Part shown: positions 28,246-35,675 of the stretch, in pieces | Layout: every line of letters begins with the position of its first letter | How positions within the stretch are numbered: position 1 is the first letter of the stretch | Source of the DNA: Pyrinomonadaceae bacterium | GTDB lineage: Bacteria; Acidobacteriota; Blastocatellia; Pyrinomonadales; Pyrinomonadaceae | Length of the DNA stretch: 64,000 nucleotides | Direction: 5' to 3' | Assembly (NCBI GenBank): GCA_026129865.1 | Contig: JAHCHG010000009.1 | Coordinates: 2,501 to 66,500, forward strand | Translations under genes and position numbers: made by a program | The notes under the pieces: generated by a model | What the model saw: only the letters and a program-made list of their open reading frames with translations | Told to the model about the DNA's origin: nothing | Database searches by the model: none

Positions 28246-28551
28246 CTAATTTCTCGCGAAAGACTGCTCCATACATTGATGCGAACAGAAGAAATTTGAC
28301 TTCAATTTGACGGCGCCGTCCTGAGGCGTCCATTTCTGACATTTCGAGCAGCGGACGAGCGGAGAATCGGATGCGGCTGCTTTTTCAGGAATATCGCGCG
28401 CCGTGGGTTTGGATTTTTGCTTCATTTGCCGAAACGCCCGGTACATCATCCACGCAGCCTGAATCTGCTTTCGATAACGATACGCCGTAATTGCGCTGGA
28501 AATGAGCGAGATCGCAAACAGTCCTAAAAAAATCCAAAAGATCCATTCCAT
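28246..28551 (-). CDS. Membrane-anchored zinc-ribbon protein
   Basis: 101 residues from the ATG at 28551; the frame is open for another 61 codons upstream but that part looks non-coding. One N-terminal membrane segment (WIFWIFLGLFAISLISSAI) is followed by a basic helix and a C-terminal CxxC...CxxxC motif (VRCSKCQKW ... FFCSHQCMEQSF). This resembles the PP0621 family of small zinc-ribbon proteins. Function unknown. It ends 40 bases from the uvrA stop, on the opposite strand. Confidence 0.65.
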   Translation of the reverse strand: MEWIFWIFLGLFAISLISSAITAYRYRKQIQAAWMMYRAFRQMKQKSKPTARDIPEKAAASDSPLVRCSKCQKWTPQDGAVKLKSNFFCSHQCMEQSFARN

Positions 28552-28909
28552 AATTTTAATCCGTCTAATTCTGAGAATAGAACATTTCGCAGAATTGCTT
28601 AAATGATCAAAAATGAAAAAGCGCGTTGCAAATCGGCAGTGCGCTCTTTTTTCGGAAAATTTAAGATTGGAAGGATTGAAACTATCCGAGACCGCGAAAG
28701 CAGTTACGAGCAACGGAAGACTCCCGAGAAACATTTAGAGATAAACGAATAGTTAAACAAGCGCCTCGGTTTTACGAATCACCGATCATCGCTGCGACCT
28801 AAGTGAAAAACTTAAACCCGAGCAATTGAGATTCGAACATTGATAATGCGACCCATATTTCGCGGCACCGCAATGAATTAACCGGTGCCCAATTTTCAAA
28901 ATAAAGGAA
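28552..28909. other. 358-base region without a recognised gene
   Basis: Sequence between the zinc-ribbon gene start and the end of the decayed gene at 28910. A short palindrome (GGCACC at 28864-28869 with GGTGCC at 28884-28889) is the only structure noticed. No convincing reading frame in either direction. Confidence 0.5.
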
Positions 28910-29343
28910 TTAATAGTTCGAAAGGGACGTGATCGTAAACGAGATCGGTTTATTGACCACCAATTCGCCGGTGGAAGCGTCCACAGCATTGACGTTCATG
29001 ACGGGCGTGCTCATTGGAGGCGGGCATAAGTACATTCCAAAAAAGGGTTTGAGCTCGATCTCAATTAACAACCGCAATTTTGAACCGCTTATTGTGCTTC
29101 AAAAACCGCTGGTAACTGCCGACCGTAAAAGGTTTTGGATGTTCGCCCGTTGGAAAAACGGGATATTTCGTTACAGGAACATCCGGATCGCCCTTGAAAA
29201 CGTGATCTTTTATCGCGTTGCAGGTCTTTTTTCCCGCCTCGACAATATATGCACGCTCGACCGCGGTAATTTTTAGCAACAAATAAAATAAAGAATAGTA
29301 CGGAAACGAGATATTTTAGATGTCTTTTACCCGCCCGAAACAT
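28910..29343 (-). pseudogene. Decayed gene for a small secreted protein
   Basis: Three overlapping minus-strand frames join into one protein-like sequence: a signal peptide (MFRAGKRHLKYLVSVLFFIL, from 29343), then KITAVERAYIVEAGKKTC... after a shift near an A-run at 29272, then LRLLIEIELKPFFGMYLCPP...ASTGELVVNKPISFTITS after a second shift near 29090, ending at 28910. Each segment has ordinary composition and none is complete alone. The likely reading is a roughly 140-residue secreted protein inactivated by two frameshifts; two sequencing errors would give the same picture. No family recognised. Confidence 0.45.
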
Positions 29344-29415
29344 TCAAATTATCGGAATTTGCGAGGGCTCTAAATTTACTGAATCAAATTTCTGCTGTGG
29401 TAATATATTTTTGAT

Positions 29416-29619
29416 ATGACGAACAACGAAATCGAAAAGAGATTAGAAATCTTAGAGGCGGAAGTTGCTTTGTTAAAAAGCAAAACCGAGAAGACCGGCA
29501 ACGTCGGAAAACCGTGGTATAAACAGATCCCAAAATTCGGCGGAAATCCGGCTTATGAAGAAGCGACCAGACTCGGACGTGAATATCGTGAATCTCAAAA
29601 GGATTTTGAGGATGACTAA
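29416..29619 (+). CDS. Antitoxin of second PIN-toxin pair
   Basis: 67 residues: an N-terminal coiled coil (EIEKRLEILEAEVALLKSK) and an acidic C-terminal tail. Its stop codon directly abuts the ATG of the PIN toxin (stop 29617-29619, start 29620). Small size, charge and position define the antitoxin role; no DNA-binding domain is visible, unlike many VapB proteins. It marks the beginning of an AT-rich accessory island reaching to 32071. Confidence 0.65.
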   Translation: MTNNEIEKRLEILEAEVALLKSKTEKTGNVGKPWYKQIPKFGGNPAYEEATRLGREYRESQKDFEDD

Positions 29620-30045
29620 ATGATAATTCTCGACACCGATTGTCTCAGTTTGCTCGAACGGCAAACAGGCGAGCCGTATTTTCGTCTGCAAGCAAAACTC
29701 GACGAATTCCCAAGCAATGAAATTGTTACAACCATCATCACTTATGAGGAACAAATGCGCGGCTGGATGTCTTATTTAGCCAAAATGCGTTCGATTGAAG
29801 AACAGGTTTTTGCTTACGAAACGCTAAAACAATACTTCGATTACTTCAAAACTCTAACAATTATCGAATTTGACAAGAAAGCCGCCGAAATCTTCAAAAA
29901 TCTCAAATCAAACAAAATCCGCGTCGGTTCGATGGACTTAAAGATCGCGTCAATTGCAATTGCAAATGAAGCGATTTTGATTTCCCGAAACTTGAAGGAC
30001 TTTGAACAAGTACCGGATTTAACGGTGCAGGATTGGTCACGATAA
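29620..30045 (+). CDS. PIN-domain toxin (VapC-like)
   Basis: 141 residues with PIN acidic positions D5 (IILDTDCLSLL), E43/E44 (IITYEEQMRGW), D106 (GSMDLKIASIAIA) and N124/D127 (ISRNLKDFEQVPDL). It probably cleaves RNA and is neutralised by the abutting upstream gene. This subgroup (TDCLSL, TYEEQMRG, GSMDLKIA) differs from the toxin at 2863, so the two pairs are independent acquisitions and not duplicates. Downstream lies a minus-strand tcmP/DUF5131 pair. Confidence 0.85.
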   Translation: MIILDTDCLSLLERQTGEPYFRLQAKLDEFPSNEIVTTIITYEEQMRGWMSYLAKMRSIEEQVFAYETLKQYFDYFKTLTIIEFDKKAAEIFKNLKSNKIRVGSMDLKIASIAIANEAILISRNLKDFEQVPDLTVQDWSR

Positions 30046-30227
30046 AGTCATCAGAAATAGTTTTTTAAGAAAGGTCGTGCGAAAGCCGGTGTCGAGATCC
30101 CCTGCCCGCGAATCTCAGCTGCCCGCCCGCGCCCGACGGTCAAGTGTCCCGCACGTGAACGGCGAAAGTAAAGATGTGCAGAATTCGTTTCTCGACTGGT
30201 AATTCTAAGATGCTAAAATCGCTTAAA

Positions 30228-30971
30228 TTATGCGAAAGCGATTTCAAAAGAAGGTTCTTCGTTCCATTCTTTCCCTAAAAGAAATCTGCCATTAGCTTTT
30301 TTACTTCGTCGTTGACCGTCTTCACCCCAAGCCCCCCATTGTTTAAAGAAAAATGAAACATCTTGTTCATCGCACTGTTCTTGAATGTCAATCGCCCATT
30401 CAGGTTTCATCGGTCTTGCGCCGTGTCCGCTTTCGCCTCCAACAATTACCCAATGAATATCGGTCAAATCAATCTTGCCAAGACTTTCAAGCAACGGTTC
30501 AACCGAAAGAAAACGAATCTTTGCGTCAACATCCCGCAAAACATCAATTCGATTTTTCTTGCTCTTGATTTCAACTGTAACGCCTAACCAAACATTGTCA
30601 GGAACAGTTCTGTTTTGAAAATAACTTTCCAAAACTTTCTCGCGTTTTGTCAAAATTTGATAAGTATGTCGCGGTGATTTGCGGATTGTTTCAAAAACTT
30701 TATCTAAAAACTCAAAAGGCATTTCTTCGTGAAACAAATCGCTCATTGAATTTACAAAAAATTTTGTCGGCTTTTTCACTCTGAGAGGTGTTTCAAGTCG
30801 GTCAGGTATAATTTTGAATTTAAACGCGTTTTCATAATCGGGCGATTTCATTGCTTGAAGTCTTTTCGCCATGACTTCAGCGTAACAATGTTTGCATCCC
30901 GCTGAGATTTTGTCGCAACCGATTGAAGGATTCCACGTTGCTTCGGTCCATTCAATTTTGCTCTGTTTCAT
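30228..30971 (-). CDS. Phage Gp37/Gp68 family (DUF5131) three-Cys protein
   Basis: 247 residues, DUF5131: the opening KIEWTEATWNPSIGC and the three cysteines C19, C26 and C29 (GCDKISAGCKHCYAEV), then FFVNSMSDLFHE, TKREKVL, VWLGVTVE, LSVEPLLE and VIVGGESGHGARPM. The cysteine cluster and fold suggest a distant radical SAM relationship; the reaction is unknown. It starts two bases after the stop of tcmP and is certainly co-transcribed with it. The AT-rich composition differs from that of the chromosomal neighbours. The C-terminal codons overlap an AATCGCTT hairpin (30217-30243) that may terminate the transcript. Confidence 0.88.
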   Translation of the reverse strand: MKQSKIEWTEATWNPSIGCDKISAGCKHCYAEVMAKRLQAMKSPDYENAFKFKIIPDRLETPLRVKKPTKFFVNSMSDLFHEEMPFEFLDKVFETIRKSPRHTYQILTKREKVLESYFQNRTVPDNVWLGVTVEIKSKKNRIDVLRDVDAKIRFLSVEPLLESLGKIDLTDIHWVIVGGESGHGARPMKPEWAIDIQEQCDEQDVSFFFKQWGAWGEDGQRRSKKANGRFLLGKEWNEEPSFEIAFA

Positions 30972-30973
30972 AT

Positions 30974-32071
30974 TTATAAAATTGTGTAGTTTATCTTCCT
31001 TTTTATTTTATAAACTTGATCGTAAGTGACCAACGGTGAAGTTCCGTTAAAGGTAATTTCTTCGTTCTTTTTCATTTCCTTAAGTACCTCAGCAGCATGT
31101 TTTCCTAAGTGTCCTTCATTCAAAGCATATTCAAATGCTTGCAAATTATTGGAGATTTCGCCCGACAAAACTTTTTCTTTCACGCTTTTTTGAAATGCTT
31201 CAATTTTTGTCAACGGTTGGTCGCCAAACAATGATTGTTGAGTTTTTAAATCATCGTCGTCAATATCAAAATTTGCTTCGCCGTTAGTTTCATTTCGTTT
31301 CCAAGCAACTGATAAAAACTTTTCAACTGCTCTCGGATGAGAAGCGCCGAAAATAATGCCGTAGATATTTGCGCCTTTTTTGATTGAAAACGGATAAAGT
31401 TTTATTTCGGTTTGATCTGGCAATTTTTTCTTTAATTGTTTGATAACGGAACGATGAACAAACTTGTAAGGTTCTTTTTTAACTTCCGACATATCTATAT
31501 CCAAATGAGCTTTAAATTCTTTTCCTTCACCTAATCGCCAAAGATAGGAGGAAGAAGCAAAATAAAGAAAATCTGTTTGCCGAGTTCTTTCTAATTCTAA
31601 AAGGTATTTTTCGGAAAGAAATCTTATGCCATTTTGGTCAAGATAAACTAAGGACGGAAATTCCTTAATAACAGGCAATAGTTTGGGAAATAAATTCTCA
31701 AAATCTTCGTTTGAGTATTCAATTTCAACTGCTCGTCCAACATGGTCATTTTCCTCAAGAAAATCTGAACAGGCTTGTTTCAACAATTCAAATTTTTTTT
31801 TGTCGAATTCATTCAAATAGACTCTAATTCTAACTTTTCTTTGGAAAATTGGAATGACCTGTTCTTTAATTTTTTGAAGAATACGAATCGGACTTCCCGC
31901 TATCCCGTTTTTGTCATAACCCGTTCCTGCAAAGAAATCGAAAATACAAATAGTCGAAACGCCTTGCATCACAAATGTGGGAATCCAGGCTTGAGCATAA
32001 TCCTCAAATATTTCAAGTTTGGCAATCGTGCTTTCATCAAATGGCTTATCGTGTAAGTTTTTTATTGACAT
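30974..32071 (-). CDS. tcmP: Three-Cys-motif partner protein TcmP
   Basis: 365 residues. The N-terminus (WIPTFVMQGVSTICIFDFFAGTGYDKNGIAGSP) has the conserved phe-asp-phe-ala-gly motif of TcmP proteins, reminiscent of a methyltransferase-like Rossmann fold; the C-terminal 40 residues look like a winged helix (EITFNGTSPLVTYDQVYKI). TcmP is named for its constant pairing with Gp37/Gp68-type three-cysteine proteins, and the pair is present here with a two-base gap. Biochemical role unknown; pairing with mobile DNA suggests nucleic-acid modification or defence. It abuts the molybdoenzyme operon on the same strand, 12 bases from its stop. Confidence 0.85.
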   Translation of the reverse strand: MSIKNLHDKPFDESTIAKLEIFEDYAQAWIPTFVMQGVSTICIFDFFAGTGYDKNGIAGSPIRILQKIKEQVIPIFQRKVRIRVYLNEFDKKKFELLKQACSDFLEENDHVGRAVEIEYSNEDFENLFPKLLPVIKEFPSLVYLDQNGIRFLSEKYLLELERTRQTDFLYFASSSYLWRLGEGKEFKAHLDIDMSEVKKEPYKFVHRSVIKQLKKKLPDQTEIKLYPFSIKKGANIYGIIFGASHPRAVEKFLSVAWKRNETNGEANFDIDDDDLKTQQSLFGDQPLTKIEAFQKSVKEKVLSGEISNNLQAFEYALNEGHLGKHAAEVLKEMKKNEEITFNGTSPLVTYDQVYKIKRKINYTIL

Positions 32072-32083
32072 ATTTTATTGAGT

Positions 32084-35035
32084 TCATTCTTTATTATTGG
32101 GTAGATAAAACATCTCCTCAACCGGTCTCAGTGGTCGATTAAGCCAGAGCGGTCTTCTTAACCCGTCCGGACCCGGCGCGGGTCTGGTCAGTTCTAGCCA
32201 TTCTTTGTAGATTTCCATCGATCTGTTTGTATCAACAAAAACGTCGCCGTATTTATCTTCCGCGTGAGCTTTTTCGATTGAGACTTTTTGATGCCAGCAG
32301 TGCATTCCCGAAATCGGGTCGGGATGGACGGGGAATGTGATGTTTTGGTGAACGCCGCCGTCCGACCAGAAGATCCTTGCCGTGTCGGGATCACTCGATT
32401 TTGACGGGCGAATGCCGTCAACGACGCGCATTTTCCATTTGCCGCTTTCGGTTTCGTTGATCGTTACCTGATTGACCGCCCAACGGTTTGCGGTCGCGTC
32501 CTGCGCTCTGCGCCATCTGCCGAGATGGTGCGAACAGGCGACAACGCCGGGTTTCATTCCTTCCGTAACCCACGCTTTGTTGATGAAATAGCCGATGTCC
32601 GTGTTGATGCGGACAAGTTCGCCCGTTTTGATGCCCCAACGCGCGGCATCTTCGACCGAGATCCAGAGCGGGTTGCGGTTGGAGATTTCGGCGAGCCATT
32701 TGGCATTTCCCGAGCGACTGTGAATCAAGGTCGGCAAGCGAAATGTCGGCACGAGCGTAATTTCATTTTTCGATTTATCGTAAGTTTCGGGATGAACGTG
32801 GCTTTTGATATAGACTGGCGCGGCGTATTCTGCCCATTTCCAATCCTTCATCGTCGTTGAATAAAATTCCTGCCGTCGGGAAGGTGTCGGAAAACCCGTC
32901 CGCGCAATTCCTTCGATCATCACGCCGATATTTTTACCGTTTTTGCGGACTTCGCCCGTCGTTTCGTCAATTTCCGCGTCTTTTAGTTCTTCTTCGGAAA
33001 GCGCGTGAAGATGTTTGTTGTAAGACATTTCTTCGACCTCGAACGCGCCGTATTTACGCATATATTCGAGCGGCGTTAAATTTTCTTCCGCCGCTTTTTC
33101 GGGCAAACCTTCGACGTTTTCAAAAATATATTGATAATATTCGTCGATCGTAATTTTTTCGCCCGGACGATACGGCGAGATGAAATGTTCGCGAATTCCC
33201 AAACTTCCGTCGGGATCAATGCGCCACGAAAGCTCAAACCAAAATTCGTCTTCTTCCCAAACTTCGCCCGGATTTACTTCGTACGTGTATTCGACCTCTT
33301 TGCCCTGCCGCCGCGCCGCTTCGCGTAAGATAGGTTGGCGAAAAGCGATCCATAAACCCGAATGAGTTTCGTATGAAACAAGGTCGTGCCGCTCGGAAGC
33401 GTGTCCCATCGGCAAGACGTAATCGGCGAAATACGCCGTTTCGTTCCACGTCGGCGTGAGCGCGATGTGCATTCCGATCTTTGATTCGTCGGAAAGAGCG
33501 TCGATCCACATAAATCCGTCGGGATACGTCCAAACCGGATTAAATACGCGCGTAAAATAAACGTCCAATTTTCCGCGTCCTTCTTTCAAAAAATGCGGCA
33601 ACAGAAAACTCATTTCGTAATGCGCTAAGGGATATTCGTTCGGAAAATGAAGTTCGTTCCAGAATTTTTGCGCGGGCGGATTGCTGAAACCTTTTGGTTT
33701 GAATTTGTTCCAAGCCGAAGGCGAAGTTCCGCCGACCGTGCCGACGCTTCCCGTTAAAACATTCAGAAAATGCAAACAACGCGCGACCGCCCAACCGCCG
33801 AGATTCCCCGATCCCGCACTGCGCCAGTTGTGCGACGCGAAACGTGTTCCGGCTTCGCCGATCTTTTGCGCGATCTCGCGGATCATTTCCGCCTTCGCGC
33901 CAGATTCTTGTTCGGCAAATTCGGGCGTATATTCGGCGTAGAGTTTTTTGAGTTCGTCAATAAAATTTTCAAATGTGATTTCTCTTGGAGCGCGGACACT
34001 CCTGTCCGCATCGCCGGAAACGGCGAAATCGCCTTTTTCGCGCTTCGCGCTCACGCGGACAGGAGTGTCCGCGCTCCATATTTCGCGCAAACTATCGCGC
34101 CAATTCACCCAGTTTTTCATATATTCGGCGTTGTAAAGATCGTTCTGCAGCAGGATATTGGCGATCGCAAGCAGGACGGCGGCTTCGCTTCCGGGCTGCG
34201 TCGGCATCCAATAATCCGCCATCGAAGCGGTGTTTGAAAGTCGCGGATCCATTACCGCGAGCTTTGCGCCGTTCATCATTCCTTCGATAATGCGCTGCGC
34301 GTGCGGATTAAAATAATGCCCCGATTCTAAATGCGCCGAGATCAAAAGAATGAATCTGGCATTCGCGTGATCGGGCGAAGGTCGGTCGTAATTTTGCCAC
34401 ATCGCATAGCCGAAACGCGCTCCGGCGGAACAAATATTCGTGTGCGAATTATGCCCGTCAACACCCCAGCCTTGCAGAATGCGGTCCATAAAACCTTCGT
34501 GTCCCGGACGACCGACGTGATAGGCGACTTCGTTATTGCGTTTTTCGATCAAAGCCTTGCGGATCTTTTCGGCAATATCGTCCAAAACTTCATCCCACGA
34601 AACTCTTTCCCATTCGCCCGCACCGCGCGTTCCTTTGCGCTTCATCGGATACAAAATGCGGTCAACATCATTTATCTGATTGATCGTCGCCGGACCTTTC
34701 GCGCAATTTCTTCCCCGACTGCCCGGATGATACGGATTGCCTTCAAACTTGCGGACTTTGTTCGTGTCTTTGTCAATATAGCTCAATAAACCGCACCCCG
34801 ATTCGCAGTTAAAACAGGTCGTCGGCACGATCGTATAATTTTTCTTCTCGCGCTTCTGTCCGCTCGTCGCTTCGTATTCCGTCCAGTCGTCCCATTTTTC
34901 CGGCGGCGGATAATTCGACAATTCTCCGGGCTCGTTCATATGCGGAATTTCTTCGGCGGCAAGCGACGGATGCAGATTTTCGATCAAGCCGAGCTTTTCG
35001 GCGATTGTTTCGATGAATGACGGTTTGTGTTTCAT
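32084..35035 (-). CDS. Molybdopterin oxidoreductase, catalytic subunit
   Basis: 983 residues from the ATG at 35035; an upstream extension to 35107 runs into a terminal repeat and is rejected. The N-terminal region has a 4Fe-4S motif (CFNCESGCG ... GRNCAKG), then the bis-MGD oxidoreductase domains; NICSAGARFGYAMW probably supplies the cysteine Mo ligand. No twin-arginine signal is present, so the enzyme likely faces the cytoplasm. Residues 320-350 are encoded by a 91-base palindromic element inserted in frame. With the ferredoxin-NrfD fusion at 35676 it forms a quinone-linked complex of the PsrABC type; substrate unknown, a SoeA-like sulfite role being only one possibility. Confidence 0.85.
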   Translation of the reverse strand: MKHKPSFIETIAEKLGLIENLHPSLAAEEIPHMNEPGELSNYPPPEKWDDWTEYEATSGQKREKKNYTIVPTTCFNCESGCGLLSYIDKDTNKVRKFEGNPYHPGSRGRNCAKGPATINQINDVDRILYPMKRKGTRGAGEWERVSWDEVLDDIAEKIRKALIEKRNNEVAYHVGRPGHEGFMDRILQGWGVDGHNSHTNICSAGARFGYAMWQNYDRPSPDHANARFILLISAHLESGHYFNPHAQRIIEGMMNGAKLAVMDPRLSNTASMADYWMPTQPGSEAAVLLAIANILLQNDLYNAEYMKNWVNWRDSLREIWSADTPVRVSAKREKGDFAVSGDADRSVRAPREITFENFIDELKKLYAEYTPEFAEQESGAKAEMIREIAQKIGEAGTRFASHNWRSAGSGNLGGWAVARCLHFLNVLTGSVGTVGGTSPSAWNKFKPKGFSNPPAQKFWNELHFPNEYPLAHYEMSFLLPHFLKEGRGKLDVYFTRVFNPVWTYPDGFMWIDALSDESKIGMHIALTPTWNETAYFADYVLPMGHASERHDLVSYETHSGLWIAFRQPILREAARRQGKEVEYTYEVNPGEVWEEDEFWFELSWRIDPDGSLGIREHFISPYRPGEKITIDEYYQYIFENVEGLPEKAAEENLTPLEYMRKYGAFEVEEMSYNKHLHALSEEELKDAEIDETTGEVRKNGKNIGVMIEGIARTGFPTPSRRQEFYSTTMKDWKWAEYAAPVYIKSHVHPETYDKSKNEITLVPTFRLPTLIHSRSGNAKWLAEISNRNPLWISVEDAARWGIKTGELVRINTDIGYFINKAWVTEGMKPGVVACSHHLGRWRRAQDATANRWAVNQVTINETESGKWKMRVVDGIRPSKSSDPDTARIFWSDGGVHQNITFPVHPDPISGMHCWHQKVSIEKAHAEDKYGDVFVDTNRSMEIYKEWLELTRPAPGPDGLRRPLWLNRPLRPVEEMFYLPNNKE
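33987..34077. repeat. 91-base palindromic element inside molybdoenzyme gene
   Basis: Perfect 23-base terminal inverted repeats (33987-34009 and 34055-34077), each beginning GGAGCGC and containing its own hairpin (GGACA-CTCC-TGTCC). The 45-base centre carries smaller hairpins. It is read through in frame and adds SADTPVR...ADRSVRAP to the protein. The element shares its GGAGCGC head with the repeat at 57502-57631. Confidence 0.88.
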
Positions 35036-35044
35036 AGGAATTTT

Positions 35045-35673
35045 TTTATTGCCCGCGGAATGCGCGGAAGGACGCGGAAAATTTTTATTGCTTATACCAG
35101 CTATCAATCTCGTTTCTGATACTGAAGTCTAAACTTTTGTTTTGGGTGTTGGCGATTCGTTTATGTTCCAATTTTGGGCAGTGCCCGAAATTTACGAGTA
35201 ATGCCAGATCAAAATTTGTTGCGTTCAAGTAATTTAATGTTTGCGATTTATTTAAGTCGATAATTTGAGTCAGCGCTTTAATTTCCACAATTATTTTGTT
35301 GAAACAAATAAAGTCGGGAACAAAAAACTGTTCTAAAACTCTGCCCTTGTAATCAAGTTGAATTTTGGCTTGAGCGATGAAGGGAATATTCTGCATTTCA
35401 AATTCTATCGCCAAACATTCTTGATAAACGGCTTCAGTAAAACCACTGCCCTTTTGCTTGTAAACTTCAAAACAGGCGCCGAGAATTTTGTAAGTTTCTT
35501 GTTCGTAAATTAAAGACATATCTTGTTTTTGCCCGCGGAATACGCGGAAAACGCGGAAAATTCTTTTGTATTTATTATCGTCAATGAATCTCTTAAAACC
35601 TTATTTTAATTTTGAAAAACCTTTAAAATTCTTTCTTTTTCCGCGCCTTTCCGCGCATTCCGCGGGCAATAAA
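35045..35673. mobile_element. GxxExxY cassette with terminal inverted repeats
   Basis: A 629-base unit bounded by inward-facing repeats: 35045-35081 and the reverse complement of 35637-35673 match at 35 of 37 positions (TTTATTGCCCGCGGAATGCG then CGGAA-rich triplet repeats). A third copy (35531-35560, same orientation as the left end) lies just before the internal gene. The unit fills the space between the start of the molybdoenzyme gene and the stop of the ferredoxin-NrfD gene. No transposase is encoded and no target duplication was seen. Confidence 0.7.
35085..35519 (-). CDS. GxxExxY protein (PD-(D/E)XK nuclease-like)
   Basis: 144 residues. The name-giving motif is present (GSGFTEAVYQECL), and the nuclease-like core FVPDFICFNKIIVEIKAL has the D...ExK arrangement of PD-(D/E)XK enzymes. 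The family is widespread and of unknown function, often in multiple copies. Its stop is four bases from the left terminal repeat and its start twelve bases from an internal copy of the repeat, so gene and repeats form one unit. It separates two genes that should be adjacent subunits of one enzyme. Nuclease activity is plausible but unproven. Confidence 0.85.
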   Translation of the reverse strand: MSLIYEQETYKILGACFEVYKQKGSGFTEAVYQECLAIEFEMQNIPFIAQAKIQLDYKGRVLEQFFVPDFICFNKIIVEIKALTQIIDLNKSQTLNYLNATNFDLALLVNFGHCPKLEHKRIANTQNKSLDFSIRNEIDSWYKQ

Positions 35674-35675
35674 TC

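Noticed and set aside
28929-29276. Plus-strand reading frame of 115 codons
   Set aside because: It overlaps the minus-strand remnant whose joined frames read as a signal peptide plus protein-like sequence; the plus frame has no ribosome site and no recognisable motif.
32084-35035. Formate dehydrogenase or a named sulfur/arsenic oxidoreductase
   Set aside because: Family motifs show only a PsrA-like molybdoenzyme; the substrate-specific residues could not be judged without alignment.
35036-35107. Upstream start adding 24 residues to the molybdoenzyme
   Set aside because: The extra residues are encoded by the terminal repeat of the GxxExxY cassette; the ATG at 35035 is the first one outside it.
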